Shown piece after piece: positions 1 to 7,455 of a stretch of 24,861 bases of DNA. Origin of the DNA: a virus. A program made the position numbers and the translations under genes. How positions within the stretch are numbered: the stretch's first letter is position 1; each line of letters opens with the position of its first letter. The stretch spans positions 1 through 24,861 of the IMG/VR virus record IMGVR_UViG_3300036852_000069; one strand, written 5' to 3'. The notes below the pieces were generated by a model. The model did not search any database, was not told the origin of the DNA, and saw nothing but the letters and a program-made list of their open reading frames with translations.

Positions 1-1
1 G

Positions 2-88
2 GCAAGTGAGCAAGCAGGGGGAAAGTTCACTGAGTACCCGCTGGGGCGACGGGTAGTGACTTTCCTCAAACCGTCACGGCATCGTTGA
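2..88 (+). CDS. C-terminal end of an upstream gene (partial)
   Basis: One frame is open from the window edge to a TGA at 86-88 and encodes 28 residues with a basic end (…FLKPSRHR). It lies 24 bases before the next start on the same strand, as expected for the last codons of a preceding gene. Nothing in the fragment identifies a family. A second frame is also open for part of this stretch, so the choice of frame is tentative. Confidence 0.35.
   Translation, partial: ASEQAGGKFTEYPLGRRVVTFLKPSRHR
27..59. repeat. Inverted repeat / hairpin at window start
   Basis: TACCCG (35-40) is perfectly complementary to CGGGTA (50-55) around a 9-base loop. TCAC (27-30) and GTGA (56-59) extend the stem past a 4-base bulge. 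No T-run follows, so it does not look like an intrinsic terminator. It overlaps the putative upstream coding end. Confidence 0.4.
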
Positions 89-112
89 GAGAGGACATGC
101 ATACGAAAGCTA

Positions 113-397
113 ATGAACTTCCCCCAATTTATAGCCGCGGATCTCCCGCAAACTATTGCTGCAATTGCTCTAGCTTTATTTGCCGCAGCTGTCACGGTAT
201 TGATGGCGGTCCTGAGTTGGTTTCTAACTGATTTGCGAAGCCGTTTTGATAAATTGGAAGGGCGAATAGACGCCACAACGCAGGATGCCGTTGAGAAGCG
301 TCATGACTTTCGCCGAGAAGTCACCTCGCAGCTTTCAGAGTACTATTTGAGGATCGAACGACAGATTGCCGAACTGAGAACAGACATCAAAAGATGA
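113..397 (+). CDS. Small membrane protein with coiled coil (holin- or spanin-like topology)
   Basis: The 94-residue protein has one strongly hydrophobic segment at about residues 12-38, then a charged stretch (about 42-94) with heptad-like spacing typical of a coiled coil, ending in basic residues. The topology is a single membrane anchor with a soluble helical tail. Small phage membrane proteins of this shape include holin-like proteins, haemolysin XhlA-like proteins and spanins, but no specific family is recognised. It is followed closely by other very small genes and then by the terminase genes. The ATG at 113 is used; GAGAGAGGA lies about 17 bases upstream, further than ideal. No lysin is seen nearby, so a lysis role is only a suggestion. 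Confidence 0.7.
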   Translation: MNFPQFIAADLPQTIAAIALALFAAAVTVLMAVLSWFLTDLRSRFDKLEGRIDATTQDAVEKRHDFRREVTSQLSEYYLRIERQIAELRTDIKR

Positions 398-432
398 TTT
401 GAGGAATTTGAAAGCAGAGGAGAACGTGAACA

Positions 433-579
433 ATGGAAGATCCGAAAGACAAGCCAGAACATCCCGAACATCCCGACACGCCAGTCGAGCCACCGATAGA
501 ACCCGCAGACGGCGACGATCCCGGAGTTCCAGAGGACCCAGGAAAGAGCAATCCTCCCCCGGATCCGGATGCTCCGTAA
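433..579 (+). CDS. Proline-rich acidic 48-residue protein
   Basis: This short frame begins with ATG at 433 behind a good Shine-Dalgarno (GAGGAG at 417-422). It ends with TAA at 577-579, which overlaps the ATG of the next gene (TAATG). The product is about one third proline and rich in Asp/Glu, with a short duplicated EHP unit and an ending of the PPPDPDAP type. It is probably disordered. The competing frame over the same bases would give an implausibly Arg-rich peptide starting at a TTG, which supports this frame. Function unknown; it could be a linker-like or spanin-like protein. The tight TAATG overlap suggests translational coupling with the next gene. Confidence 0.6.
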   Translation: MEDPKDKPEHPEHPDTPVEPPIEPADGDDPGVPEDPGKSNPPPDPDAP

Positions 580-1007
580 TGTGGGAAGTTAGAAATCTTT
601 GGCTAGTAACCCAACGCAAACCGTTGGAGTCGGTAGAACCGAATCCGTGGCTTCGTTGGTTGCTGCGCCGGTACTTTCGGTGGCGCGGATTTGCAGCTCG
701 TGATCATGACGGGAAGAGTTACGCCTCAATCGAATATCGGGGAGTATTCGATGATGAAGGTGAAGCCAGATGGGCAGCAAAGTGTGACGGGGGCGCAGTA
801 AAGCCAATTCCTTTCAATTGTGCGTTACCCGAGGAGACTGTTCAGTATCAAAGTAATGATGTACCCATGTCGGAGGCGGCAGCGTGGTATCGCAGAGGGG
901 TGATGCTTCCATTTGTAGCCGTACCTCGCAGCGGCATCGATCGGTTACGAGAAAAGATCCATGAAACCGATCCTATTGTTGAGAGGTTCAGAGCAAAGAC
1001 CGCATGA
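579..1007 (+). CDS. Hypothetical protein, 142 residues
   Basis: Starts at the ATG in the TAATG overlap with the proline-rich gene. The product begins MWEVRNLWLVTQ and contains a basic aromatic patch (WLRWLLRRYFRW) near residues 25-36, then a mixed alpha/beta stretch with no membrane segment. The open frame extends upstream to a TTG at 399, but that part is Arg-rich and antiphase to the proline-rich gene, so the ATG at 579 is preferred. No family is recognised. It sits in the group of small genes ahead of the terminase. Confidence 0.6.
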   Translation: MWEVRNLWLVTQRKPLESVEPNPWLRWLLRRYFRWRGFAARDHDGKSYASIEYRGVFDDEGEARWAAKCDGGAVKPIPFNCALPEETVQYQSNDVPMSEAAAWYRRGVMLPFVAVPRSGIDRLREKIHETDPIVERFRAKTA

Positions 1008-1013
1008 GAAATA

Positions 1014-1388
1014 ATGCAAGAAACCCCCACAGCCTCCTCTCGTGCACTGATTGACGTTCTGTATCTTTTAGCAATAGGTGTTGCTGGTGGAATAGGTTCT
1101 TTGATTACATGGTTTCTGAATCGACAGAAAGTTAAGCCTGAGATATTGATCCTTGAGGCTAGCGCAGAGAAGACGCGGGCAGAGGCAAGAAGGTTAGACG
1201 GTGAGACAGTCAACCTCGCATGGGATCGCATTGACGAATTAACAGAGATCAACTTCGAGCTAAGAAAGCAACTTGATTTGTGTGAAATACGAGGTCGTCA
1301 CCACGAAGCGCAGGAACGGAGGATGCTGGCGATTATGGAATTACATGGCATCAAGTACAGCGAACTCGACAAACCAAGGGAGGACTGA
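1014..1388 (+). CDS. Membrane-anchored coiled-coil protein, 124 residues
   Basis: Has a hydrophobic segment at about residues 12-34 (LYLLAIGVAGGIGSLITWFL), then a long charged helix rich in Glu, Arg and Ala that reads as a coiled coil up to about residue 95. The layout matches the gene at 113 (N-terminal anchor, soluble helical tail), so the two may be functionally related, for example a pair of lysis or membrane-associated proteins. Start ATG 1014 is 7 bases after the previous stop. The next gene starts 3 bases after its TGA. No enzymatic motif is visible and no family name can be given. Confidence 0.7.
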   Translation: MQETPTASSRALIDVLYLLAIGVAGGIGSLITWFLNRQKVKPEILILEASAEKTRAEARRLDGETVNLAWDRIDELTEINFELRKQLDLCEIRGRHHEAQERRMLAIMELHGIKYSELDKPRED

Positions 1389-1390
1389 AA

Positions 1391-1519
1391 ATGCTATCAG
1401 CTAAATACATTTGTTTACTTTTAGCTCTAGTTTGTTTTGCGCTGGCTACCTTTGGGGTTCCTAAGGCTAGCTGGAGAGACGCTGGATTTGGGTTTGTCGT
1501 GTTGAGTTTGTTGGTATGA
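1391..1519 (+). CDS. Very small membrane protein, 42 residues
   Basis: ATG at 1391 lies two bases after the preceding stop, with GGGAGGAC just upstream as a Shine-Dalgarno. The product is almost entirely hydrophobic: an N-terminal segment (about 5-22), a short polar turn with a Gly-Val-Pro motif followed by KASWRD, and a second hydrophobic segment to the end. Small two-segment membrane proteins with a central GVP are common near phage structural genes, but their role is unknown to me. It lies immediately upstream of the small terminase gene. Confidence 0.6.
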   Translation: MLSAKYICLLLALVCFALATFGVPKASWRDAGFGFVVLSLLV

Positions 1520-1560
1520 GGAATGGTGAAAAAGGCCAGCCAAAATGACAGGTCGCCTAG

Positions 1561-2037
1561 ATGAAGCTAAGTCTGAAACAAACGTTGTTCGTAGAGCAGT
1601 ATTTAATTACGCGAAACGGGCGCGAAGCGGCTAAATTGGCGGGCTATAAGGGCAATGATGCAACTCTTCGTCAGGTTGCGGCTGAAAACCTTGCAAAACC
1701 TTATATAAGGGCTGCGATTGATCAGCGGCTTCGCTCAACAATACTTTCAGCCAATCAAGTGCTCGCAGAACTCTCAGATGTAGCGTTTGCCGATTGGCGA
1801 GAGTTTATAGAAATCATTACCGACAAAGACGGAAACACCGTAGACGTTAAACTCAGACTAGGCGATAAATTGAAAGCCCTGGAATTGGTTGGCAAATATC
1901 ACAAGCTGTTTGTTGACAAACTTGAGATTGCACAGCCGGAGGATTTAGATGCAGCCCTTGAGCGAGAACTGGCGCGAGTGGCCGGAGCCGATCAAGAGGC
2001 AGGCACTAGCCAAACTCCGAGCGAAACAGTTCACTAA
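1561..2037 (+). CDS. terS: Phage terminase small subunit (TerS)
   Basis: TerS recognises phage DNA and hands it to the large subunit for packaging. The N-terminal half matches the Terminase_2 pattern: LSLKQTLFVEQYL followed by N-x-REAAKLAGYKG and LAKPYIRAAID, forming a helix-turn-helix-like DNA-binding unit (residues 3-55). The middle (about 75-120) resembles the usual oligomerisation region, with LGDKLKALELVGKYHKLF. Length (158 residues) is normal. ATG 1561 follows an in-frame TAG directly, so no longer start is possible; no strong Shine-Dalgarno is visible. Its 3' end overlaps the large subunit gene by 89 bases. Confidence 0.9.
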   Translation: MKLSLKQTLFVEQYLITRNGREAAKLAGYKGNDATLRQVAAENLAKPYIRAAIDQRLRSTILSANQVLAELSDVAFADWREFIEIITDKDGNTVDVKLRLGDKLKALELVGKYHKLFVDKLEIAQPEDLDAALERELARVAGADQEAGTSQTPSETVH

Positions 2038-3505
2038 TCCACTTAATAAATACCAGCATAATCCCCAAGGATACGCTCACGACATCCTCGGCGTTTCTCT
2101 CACTCCTGATCAGGACAGGATGCTGCAAAGCATCTGTGATAATCGCTACACGTTAGTTAAAGCCTCTCATGCTGTAGGGAAAACCTTCACAGCCGCGGTT
2201 GCTGAATCATGGTGGTATGACTGCTGGAGTCAGCACATTGGATACATCACAGCTCCAACCTGGGACCAGTCCTTCGGGCTGACATTCAAACAATTAAAGA
2301 CGCTGCGTAGGGCGAAGAACCTTTCAGGTATTGTGTTGGAGAGGATTATTAAGGACGCCGAAAAGGCCAGAGAAGGCGATCACTTTGTAAAAGCGCTGAA
2401 CGCAGAAAAGGGCGAGGGATTTCAGGGTGAGCACTCAGCGCCGATCCTGATTGTTATCGAGGAGGGTGTGGGCGTTCCGAAGTACATATGGGACGCGGCG
2501 GGCGGTTTGATGACACACCCCGATTGTCGAGTATTCGCTATCGGAAACCCAACGGACGAGGCTACAGAGTTTGGCTTAGCCTCAGAGTCAAATCTTTACA
2601 ACACAATGTCTATCTCAGCGTTAGAACACCCAAACATTCTGGCAGAACTTAAAGGGGAAGATCCCCCGTTTCCTGACGCCGTTCGCTTGTTGTGGTTATA
2701 CGAAATGCTGGAAAAGGAATGCGAGGTCGTTGATAAATTAGTTGAGGATGCCTTCGAGTTTTATGCTTTACCGCAAATAAAGAACGCTTTGGAAGGAAGA
2801 GCGGTAGAAGACGAAAGGTGGATTTATATGCCGACTGCTTACTTTCAAGGTCGTGTTCTTGGTGAATTTCCAACACAAGCCGATCAGCAAGTGATCCCGA
2901 AAGCGTGGTTAAGATCGCAACCGAGACTGGAACCTTTAGAGATTGATAAGTTTGAAATCGGGTGTGACATAGCAAGGTTCGGTGATGATCGAACAACGAT
3001 CTTTACAAGGCGCGGTTCCTGCGCGTTAGATGCTAAAGAACTCCGCAAAATGGATAACATAGAGGTTGAAACAGCTCTGAAAGACGCTGCTCGATTGTGC
3101 GCGGGAGAGAACGCTAAGGACATACAAATAAAGATTGATGTGACCGGAGGGTTAGGGTCAGGGCCGTATGATCATTTGAAGGCTGAGGGTTATACGGTGA
3201 CGCCAGTTAACTCATCCTCAAAAGCCCATAACGAAGAACAGTATAAAAACAAACGATCTGAATTGTGGTTTGATACGCGAGACAGGGCTAAGGAGAAGAG
3301 GCTGGATCTATCGAGGTTACGGAAAGACATAAGAGAACGATTAGAGCGTGAGTTATCGGCTCCGAAGTACAAATCTCCCGGTCAAAAAATTGTTGAGGAT
3401 AAGGCGCAAATGAAAGCACGGCTAGGGTATTCACCCGATCTCGCTGACGGACTGAACCTAGCGTTTTATCCCGGTGAGGAGCCATTAAGGTTTTATAGTC
3501 TATGA
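1949..3505 (+). CDS. terL: Phage terminase large subunit (TerL)
   Basis: ATP-driven packaging motor with a nuclease domain, 518 residues. The ATPase half shows Walker A ASHAVGKT (72-79), Walker B ILIVIEE (166-172) and the coupling motif FAIGNPT (196-202). The C-terminal RNase H-like nuclease half shows the acidic residues expected for metal binding: Asp340 in GCDIARFGDDRT, Asp397 in IKIDVTGGLG, and Asp497/Asp500 in SPDLADGLNLAF. The ATG at 1949 lies inside terS but has a clear GGAGG six bases upstream (1938-1942). No later in-frame ATG precedes Walker A. The gene ends in an ATGA overlap with the portal gene, indicating coupled translation. Confidence 0.95.
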   Translation: MQPLSENWREWPEPIKRQALAKLRAKQFTNPLNKYQHNPQGYAHDILGVSLTPDQDRMLQSICDNRYTLVKASHAVGKTFTAAVAESWWYDCWSQHIGYITAPTWDQSFGLTFKQLKTLRRAKNLSGIVLERIIKDAEKAREGDHFVKALNAEKGEGFQGEHSAPILIVIEEGVGVPKYIWDAAGGLMTHPDCRVFAIGNPTDEATEFGLASESNLYNTMSISALEHPNILAELKGEDPPFPDAVRLLWLYEMLEKECEVVDKLVEDAFEFYALPQIKNALEGRAVEDERWIYMPTAYFQGRVLGEFPTQADQQVIPKAWLRSQPRLEPLEIDKFEIGCDIARFGDDRTTIFTRRGSCALDAKELRKMDNIEVETALKDAARLCAGENAKDIQIKIDVTGGLGSGPYDHLKAEGYTVTPVNSSSKAHNEEQYKNKRSELWFDTRDRAKEKRLDLSRLRKDIRERLERELSAPKYKSPGQKIVEDKAQMKARLGYSPDLADGLNLAFYPGEEPLRFYSL

Positions 3506-4926
3506 CATTCTTTTCTTCAATCAGAGCAGCGATCTCCAGGTTAATGAGGTTTCCTCAGACCTATGGGTATGGAGGTTTTGGATCATGGATCGACTTCTTT
3601 CGTGGTACGCGCTCGGAAATTAACTATGCCGCCGAAGTCGGAGACATTCAGAAACTAAGACAATCCTCTTTGGTGATGACTGCGGTTAACTGGGTTGGCC
3701 GCAGATTTCCTGAGGCTCCTGTAGGTGTGTTTGATATTGATAAAGACGGGAAGGCGACGGAGGTATTAGGACATCCGATTACTAAAGCATTAAAGAGACC
3801 TAACCCATTTTATTCAGGGAAAACGATGGCTAAAGCTATTGGATTGAACTGGATTATCTCAGGGAATGTTTACTGGAGAGTGTTTGCTAATTCTGCTGGT
3901 GAGCCTTTAGCAATCTGGCCAATACCTTTCTGGATGATGGAACCCAGATGGGATAGCCCAACTCAATTCATAGGCTGGTACGACTACATTGTTGATGGTA
4001 CTCCAATACCTTTGGACGTTGAGGAGGTTATTCACTTTCGAGATGGGATAGACCCGTGGAATTCTCGCAAGGGCATGTCACCTTTAGGTGCATTACTAAG
4101 AGAAATTTATACAGACAATGAGATAGGAAACTTCTCTGCTGCGTTGATGACTAATTCGGGTATCCCTGAATTTATGTTGATTCCTAAAGAGGGCGCGACC
4201 GGGATGACCTCAGAGGAACGGAAGTTTCTGAAAGAAGAGTTTGACGCGATGCGCTCAGGCGCGAATCGAGGGAAAGCGATACTTGCCACGAAAGGTCTGG
4301 AGGTTCAACCTCTCACATTCGAACCAAAGAAGTTGGATCTGACCGTACTTCGAGACATTCCTGAATCACGCTTAGCTTCTGTGATTGGTATTCCTGCTTC
4401 TGCTTTAGGTCTCAATATTGGGATTAAGAACAACACATACACCAACGCCAAGGAGTTAGGGGAAGACGCTACTGAGGGCTATCTGGTTCCATTATGGGAC
4501 TACTTCTCTGAAGAGCTAACATTCTATTTTCAAGAGCGTGGAGTCTTAAAAGAGAATCAGGAGATTCGCTATAAAAAGAACGAGGTTCGAGCGTTGCAGG
4601 AAGACAAAACCGATCAATTTAAGCGCAATTCAATAGCCTTTCAAGCGGGGTGGATGAAACGCTCCGAGGCCCGCGTGGACGCTAATTTACCTGTTGATGA
4701 GACGATTGATGACGTTTACATCACCGATATCAAGGCCGAACAACAAAAGGTACAGGCTGAAATGTTGGCTGATCGGGTCAATAAAGACGGCGATCCGCTA
4801 ATGAAGTATTTAATGGATGGCACCCCTACAGATGAAGAGAAGGTAGCCATGAGGGAGAGCTGGATTGCTCGAGTGCCAAGGGAAGCGCGAGGGTTGTATC
4901 GAAGTAATGGTCACGCCCAAACGTAA
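3502..4926 (+). CDS. Phage portal protein, HK97 type
   Basis: Forms the ring at the capsid vertex through which DNA enters. The 474-residue protein has the order and motifs of the HK97-type portal family: an early SSLVMTAVNWVGRRFPEAP segment, NPFYSGKTMAKAIGLNWIISGNVYW, AIWPIPFWMMEP, a VIHFRDGIDPWNSRKGMSPL block, and the RLASVIGIPASALGLNIG segment near the crown/stem. Length is typical. It begins at ATG 3502 in a 4-base overlap with terL. The sugar cassette follows directly rather than the head-morphogenesis gene that usually comes next, suggesting insertion of those genes. Confidence 0.93.
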   Translation: MTFFSSIRAAISRLMRFPQTYGYGGFGSWIDFFRGTRSEINYAAEVGDIQKLRQSSLVMTAVNWVGRRFPEAPVGVFDIDKDGKATEVLGHPITKALKRPNPFYSGKTMAKAIGLNWIISGNVYWRVFANSAGEPLAIWPIPFWMMEPRWDSPTQFIGWYDYIVDGTPIPLDVEEVIHFRDGIDPWNSRKGMSPLGALLREIYTDNEIGNFSAALMTNSGIPEFMLIPKEGATGMTSEERKFLKEEFDAMRSGANRGKAILATKGLEVQPLTFEPKKLDLTVLRDIPESRLASVIGIPASALGLNIGIKNNTYTNAKELGEDATEGYLVPLWDYFSEELTFYFQERGVLKENQEIRYKKNEVRALQEDKTDQFKRNSIAFQAGWMKRSEARVDANLPVDETIDDVYITDIKAEQQKVQAEMLADRVNKDGDPLMKYLMDGTPTDEEKVAMRESWIARVPREARGLYRSNGHAQT

Positions 4927-4938
4927 TCTCTACAGATA

Positions 4939-6015
4939 GTGGGGAACCGCCGAAAAGTGATTAAAGCTCTCATCACTGGAATCTCTGGCCAAGACGGCTC
5001 TTACCTTGCCGAACTACTTCTCTCCAAAGACTACACCGTCCACGGTCTTATCCGCCGTTCAAGTACAAACAATCTCTGGCGCATTGAACACCTGATCGCC
5101 AACCCAAAACTAACCCTTCACTACGGAGACATGTCAGATGGTCTCAGTCTCTCAAACATCATTCGTAAAACCCAACCTGATGAGATTTACAACCTTGCTG
5201 CTTTAAGCCAAGTAAGGATTAGTTATGACGTACCCGCCAGCACGGCTGATATCACCGCTGTCGGGTTTGCGCGGTTACTTGAGGCAGTAAGATTACATGT
5301 ACCTGATGCGCGAGTGTATCAAGCCTCATCGAGTGAAATGTTTGGAAAAGTCCAGACTGTACCTCAGAATGAGCAAACACCCTTCTACCCTCGTAGTCCT
5401 TATGGATGCTCAAAGACATTCGCTTTCTATTTGGGTCGTGCGTATCGAGAGGGTTATGGATTGAACGTATCGAATGGAATTCTGTTCAATCACGAAAGCC
5501 CACGACGTGGTGATACATTTCTGAGCATGAAAGTGGTTCAAGGTGCGGTCGCGATTAAGCAGGGTCGACAGTCAAAACTCCATTTAGGGAATTTAGAAGC
5601 TCAGCGAGACTGGGGCTCGGCCAAGGAATATGTCGAGTGGATCTGGAAGATCCTCCAACATCCCGAATCTGATGATTTCGTAATCGCGACAGGGGAGACA
5701 CATTCAGTGCAGGAGTTTGTCGAAGAAACATTTAATTATCTGGGGATGGATTGGCGGGACCATGTTGAAGTTGATCAATCATTTATGCGACCAGCTGAGG
5801 TCGATCTCCTGTTAGGTGATTATGCAAAAGCTAAAAGGGTTTTAGGCTTCGAACCTAAAGTAAGGTTTAAGAATTTGATTGCATGGATGGTTGATAGCGA
5901 GTTAATGGAAGAGCGGAATTATGAACAGATCCGATGTGTGCTCTGTAGATCGATAATCAAGAAGGGCCGTTATTGTGCCGACTGTACTCACTCTGAATAT
6001 ACATTTCCTGTTTGA
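4939..6015 (+). CDS. gmd: GDP-mannose 4,6-dehydratase with zinc-ribbon-like tail
   Basis: Converts GDP-D-mannose to GDP-4-keto-6-deoxymannose, the precursor of fucose, rhamnose, perosamine and related sugars. It is an extended short-chain dehydrogenase: NAD(P)-binding GISGQDG (14-20), then QASSSEMFG with Ser131 (usually Thr) and Glu133, and YPRSPYGCSK with catalytic Tyr155 and Lys159. The family signature NGILFNHESPRRG follows. Start is GTG 4939; GTG 4957 is also in frame and fits the usual family N-terminus better. Neither has a strong Shine-Dalgarno. Oddity: the last ~30 residues carry CxxC-x9-CxxC (Cys333, 336, 346, 349), a zinc-ribbon-like tail that I do not expect in this family. It is followed by a sugar-type cupin. 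Confidence 0.9.
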   Translation: MGNRRKVIKALITGISGQDGSYLAELLLSKDYTVHGLIRRSSTNNLWRIEHLIANPKLTLHYGDMSDGLSLSNIIRKTQPDEIYNLAALSQVRISYDVPASTADITAVGFARLLEAVRLHVPDARVYQASSSEMFGKVQTVPQNEQTPFYPRSPYGCSKTFAFYLGRAYREGYGLNVSNGILFNHESPRRGDTFLSMKVVQGAVAIKQGRQSKLHLGNLEAQRDWGSAKEYVEWIWKILQHPESDDFVIATGETHSVQEFVEETFNYLGMDWRDHVEVDQSFMRPAEVDLLLGDYAKAKRVLGFEPKVRFKNLIAWMVDSELMEERNYEQIRCVLCRSIIKKGRYCADCTHSEYTFPV

Positions 6016-6026
6016 GGGAAATTCGA

Positions 6027-6347
6027 ATGCTCATCAACGAAGATGATCGCCGTACTTTAATCGAGTGGATCTCGGATGAGCCATTTTGCATGACCAAGGC
6101 GGTCATTATAAAAACCCATTCAGTGATTGGAAACCATTATCATAGAGAGAAGAACGAGAAGTTCCTGTTATTAACAGGTCGAGCGCAGAGAGTGATTATT
6201 GGAGATATAGAACAATGGAATGTTGCCGCCCCTGCGTTGTTTGATGTGCCAAAGGGAGCGTTTCATAGCTTTGAGTGTGAAGCGGGAAGCATTTTGTTAG
6301 GGGTCGCGGATAAGCCGCACGATCCGGAAGATGAAATAAAAAAGTGA
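6027..6347 (+). CDS. Cupin-fold metal-binding protein (sugar-modifying type)
   Basis: Small single-domain cupin of 106 residues. Motif 1 is visible as GNHYHREKNEKFLLLTG with the metal-binding His-x-His and Glu, and motif 2 as VPKGAFHSFE with the second His. Cupins of this size next to nucleotide-sugar dehydratases are often ketoisomerases or epimerases of 4-keto-6-deoxy sugars, so it may act on the product of the upstream dehydratase; this is inference from context. ATG 6027 is chosen because GAGGG lies about 8 bases upstream, although the frame is open back to a TTG at 6012 overlapping the gmd stop. The 3' end overlaps the next gene by 4 bases. Confidence 0.8.
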   Translation: MLINEDDRRTLIEWISDEPFCMTKAVIIKTHSVIGNHYHREKNEKFLLLTGRAQRVIIGDIEQWNVAAPALFDVPKGAFHSFECEAGSILLGVADKPHDPEDEIKK

Positions 6348-6553
6348 GTGAACTCAAACCTCTTTCCGATCCCCTTGAGGCTTTGAGCATCATCGAGTCT
6401 TTGGCAGTAAAGAGTTTTAATAGCGATTATGAGACATGGTGCTGGTGCGGACGTACTGATGAACAACTTCCGCATATCTGGAATTGCATAAGAGCCAAGA
6501 AACTTCTACAGAAGACACGGGGCACATGGAAGCCGTGGATAGGTAAATTGTGA
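6344..6553 (+). CDS. Small Cys/His protein, 69 residues
   Basis: Starts with GTG at 6344, overlapping the cupin stop by 4 bases, so it is probably translated by coupling. The centre holds CWCGRTDEQLPHIWNC, a compact CxC…H…C arrangement suited to one zinc ion. The ends are charged and helical. No known family is recognised. Its position makes it part of the sugar cassette transcript. It is one of several small Cys/His proteins in the window, and may be related to the Cys-rich tail of the upstream dehydratase. Confidence 0.6.
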   Translation: MSELKPLSDPLEALSIIESLAVKSFNSDYETWCWCGRTDEQLPHIWNCIRAKKLLQKTRGTWKPWIGKL

Positions 6554-6566
6554 GGAACCGAATAAA

Positions 6567-6638
6567 ATGATTAATAAATTGCCTGAGCCTTTGATTGTAG
6601 ATACGATTAGGACCACCACAAACTCACTGAGACGATGA
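6567..6638 (+). CDS. Possible 23-residue peptide
   Basis: A short frame with GAGGA about 10 bases upstream of ATG 6567, ending TGA at 6636-6638. It falls in the 113-base interval between the Cys/His gene and the head-morphogenesis-like gene. No recognisable features; it may only keep ribosomes loaded toward the next gene. Weak call. Confidence 0.25.
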   Translation: MINKLPEPLIVDTIRTTTNSLRR

Positions 6639-6666
6639 GAGTCTTAGAGCAAAATGCCTCTCGGAA

Positions 6667-7455
6667 ATGAAATGGAATTCCCAAAAAAGAAGATATGAAG
6701 ACGGCAGTGGTAAGCCAATCCCTCCCGCTAAAGTAAGACTATGGTTAGAAGACTACATTTCAGCAAACAAAGATGACATTCAAGTTGAATCTGATTCCCT
6801 GATTGAGCGCGGAGCGAAGGTAGTAATGATCGGTTCGTTCTTTGAGTTCATGCGTCAGAAGGTTCAGGAGATGCACGGAACCTCTGGGGTCATAGCTTAT
6901 GGCGGCGAAGATCAGATGTCTCCTGAGCGCTGGGAACGTGTAGGAGAGAAGATCGTCAAACAGTTAGGATACCTGGATGGCTTCGAGCGGGCCGTAAGAG
7001 AATCAAGACACGCCACTGACGATCTAATAGGTTCAATAGCAAGTGCAGCTCCGAGTATTCCTCATTCAGCGATCGAAAAAGCGATACTAACTAACTCTCC
7101 AAGTGAAGTATCCGCAGTCGTACAGAGTTTAAGTCCCGTCAACGCTGATTCCGTGGCTGGAGTAATAGCAGGTCAAGGGAGCAGGCTGGATACATTGATT
7201 TGGGGGCAGGTAGGGTCGAGGGGCAGGCTCTATGCAGATGCTACGTGGGCCACTCATGAATTGAGCATCAAAGCCCGTGAAATGGACGCTGGGGTCTTAC
7301 GCGGACGAAGAGTTACGGAGGGCGATGATCGCGTCTGTGCAGGCTGTGAGGCCGCGGCAAGCGACGAATACATGCCCTTTGATGAGATACCGGATATAGG
7401 AGATCAAGAATGTCAAGCGTCGGATCGTTGCACTATCGAGTTTGATTATCAATAA
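6667..7455 (+). CDS. Head-morphogenesis-like minor capsid protein
   Basis: The 262-residue protein opens with KWNSQKRRYEDGSGKPIPPAKVRLWLEDYI, a pattern I associate with phage proteins encoded after the portal. A helical middle follows. The C-terminal part reads LRGRRVTEGDDRVCAGCEAAASDEYMP, with CxxC and then a later Cys pair (QECQASDRC). This R…D..VC..C…IP..G…C…C arrangement resembles the end of SPP1 gp7/Mu F-type head proteins, which connect portal and capsid. Position between portal and protease supports a minor head role. ATG 6667 is part of an ATGA overlap with an 11-codon frame; no strong Shine-Dalgarno. The family assignment is moderate, as the central fold is not diagnostic. Confidence 0.65.
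   Translation: MKWNSQKRRYEDGSGKPIPPAKVRLWLEDYISANKDDIQVESDSLIERGAKVVMIGSFFEFMRQKVQEMHGTSGVIAYGGEDQMSPERWERVGEKIVKQLGYLDGFERAVRESRHATDDLIGSIASAAPSIPHSAIEKAILTNSPSEVSAVVQSLSPVNADSVAGVIAGQGSRLDTLIWGQVGSRGRLYADATWATHELSIKAREMDAGVLRGRRVTEGDDRVCAGCEAAASDEYMPFDEIPDIGDQECQASDRCTIEFDYQ

Noticed and set aside
399-578. N-terminal Arg/Ser-rich extension of the 579 gene from TTG 399
   Set aside because: It is the antiphase reading of the Pro-rich gene, which has the better ribosome-binding site and a natural TAATG junction.
848-1252. 134-codon - strand frame
   Set aside because: It lies across two well-supported + strand genes, has no recognisable domain and its composition looks like an antisense shadow.
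1523-1564. 13-codon frame with ATGA overlap into terS
   Set aside because: Too short and featureless; at most a coupling leader.
6635-6670. 11-codon frame bridging two ATGA overlaps before 6667
   Set aside because: No independent evidence of translation.
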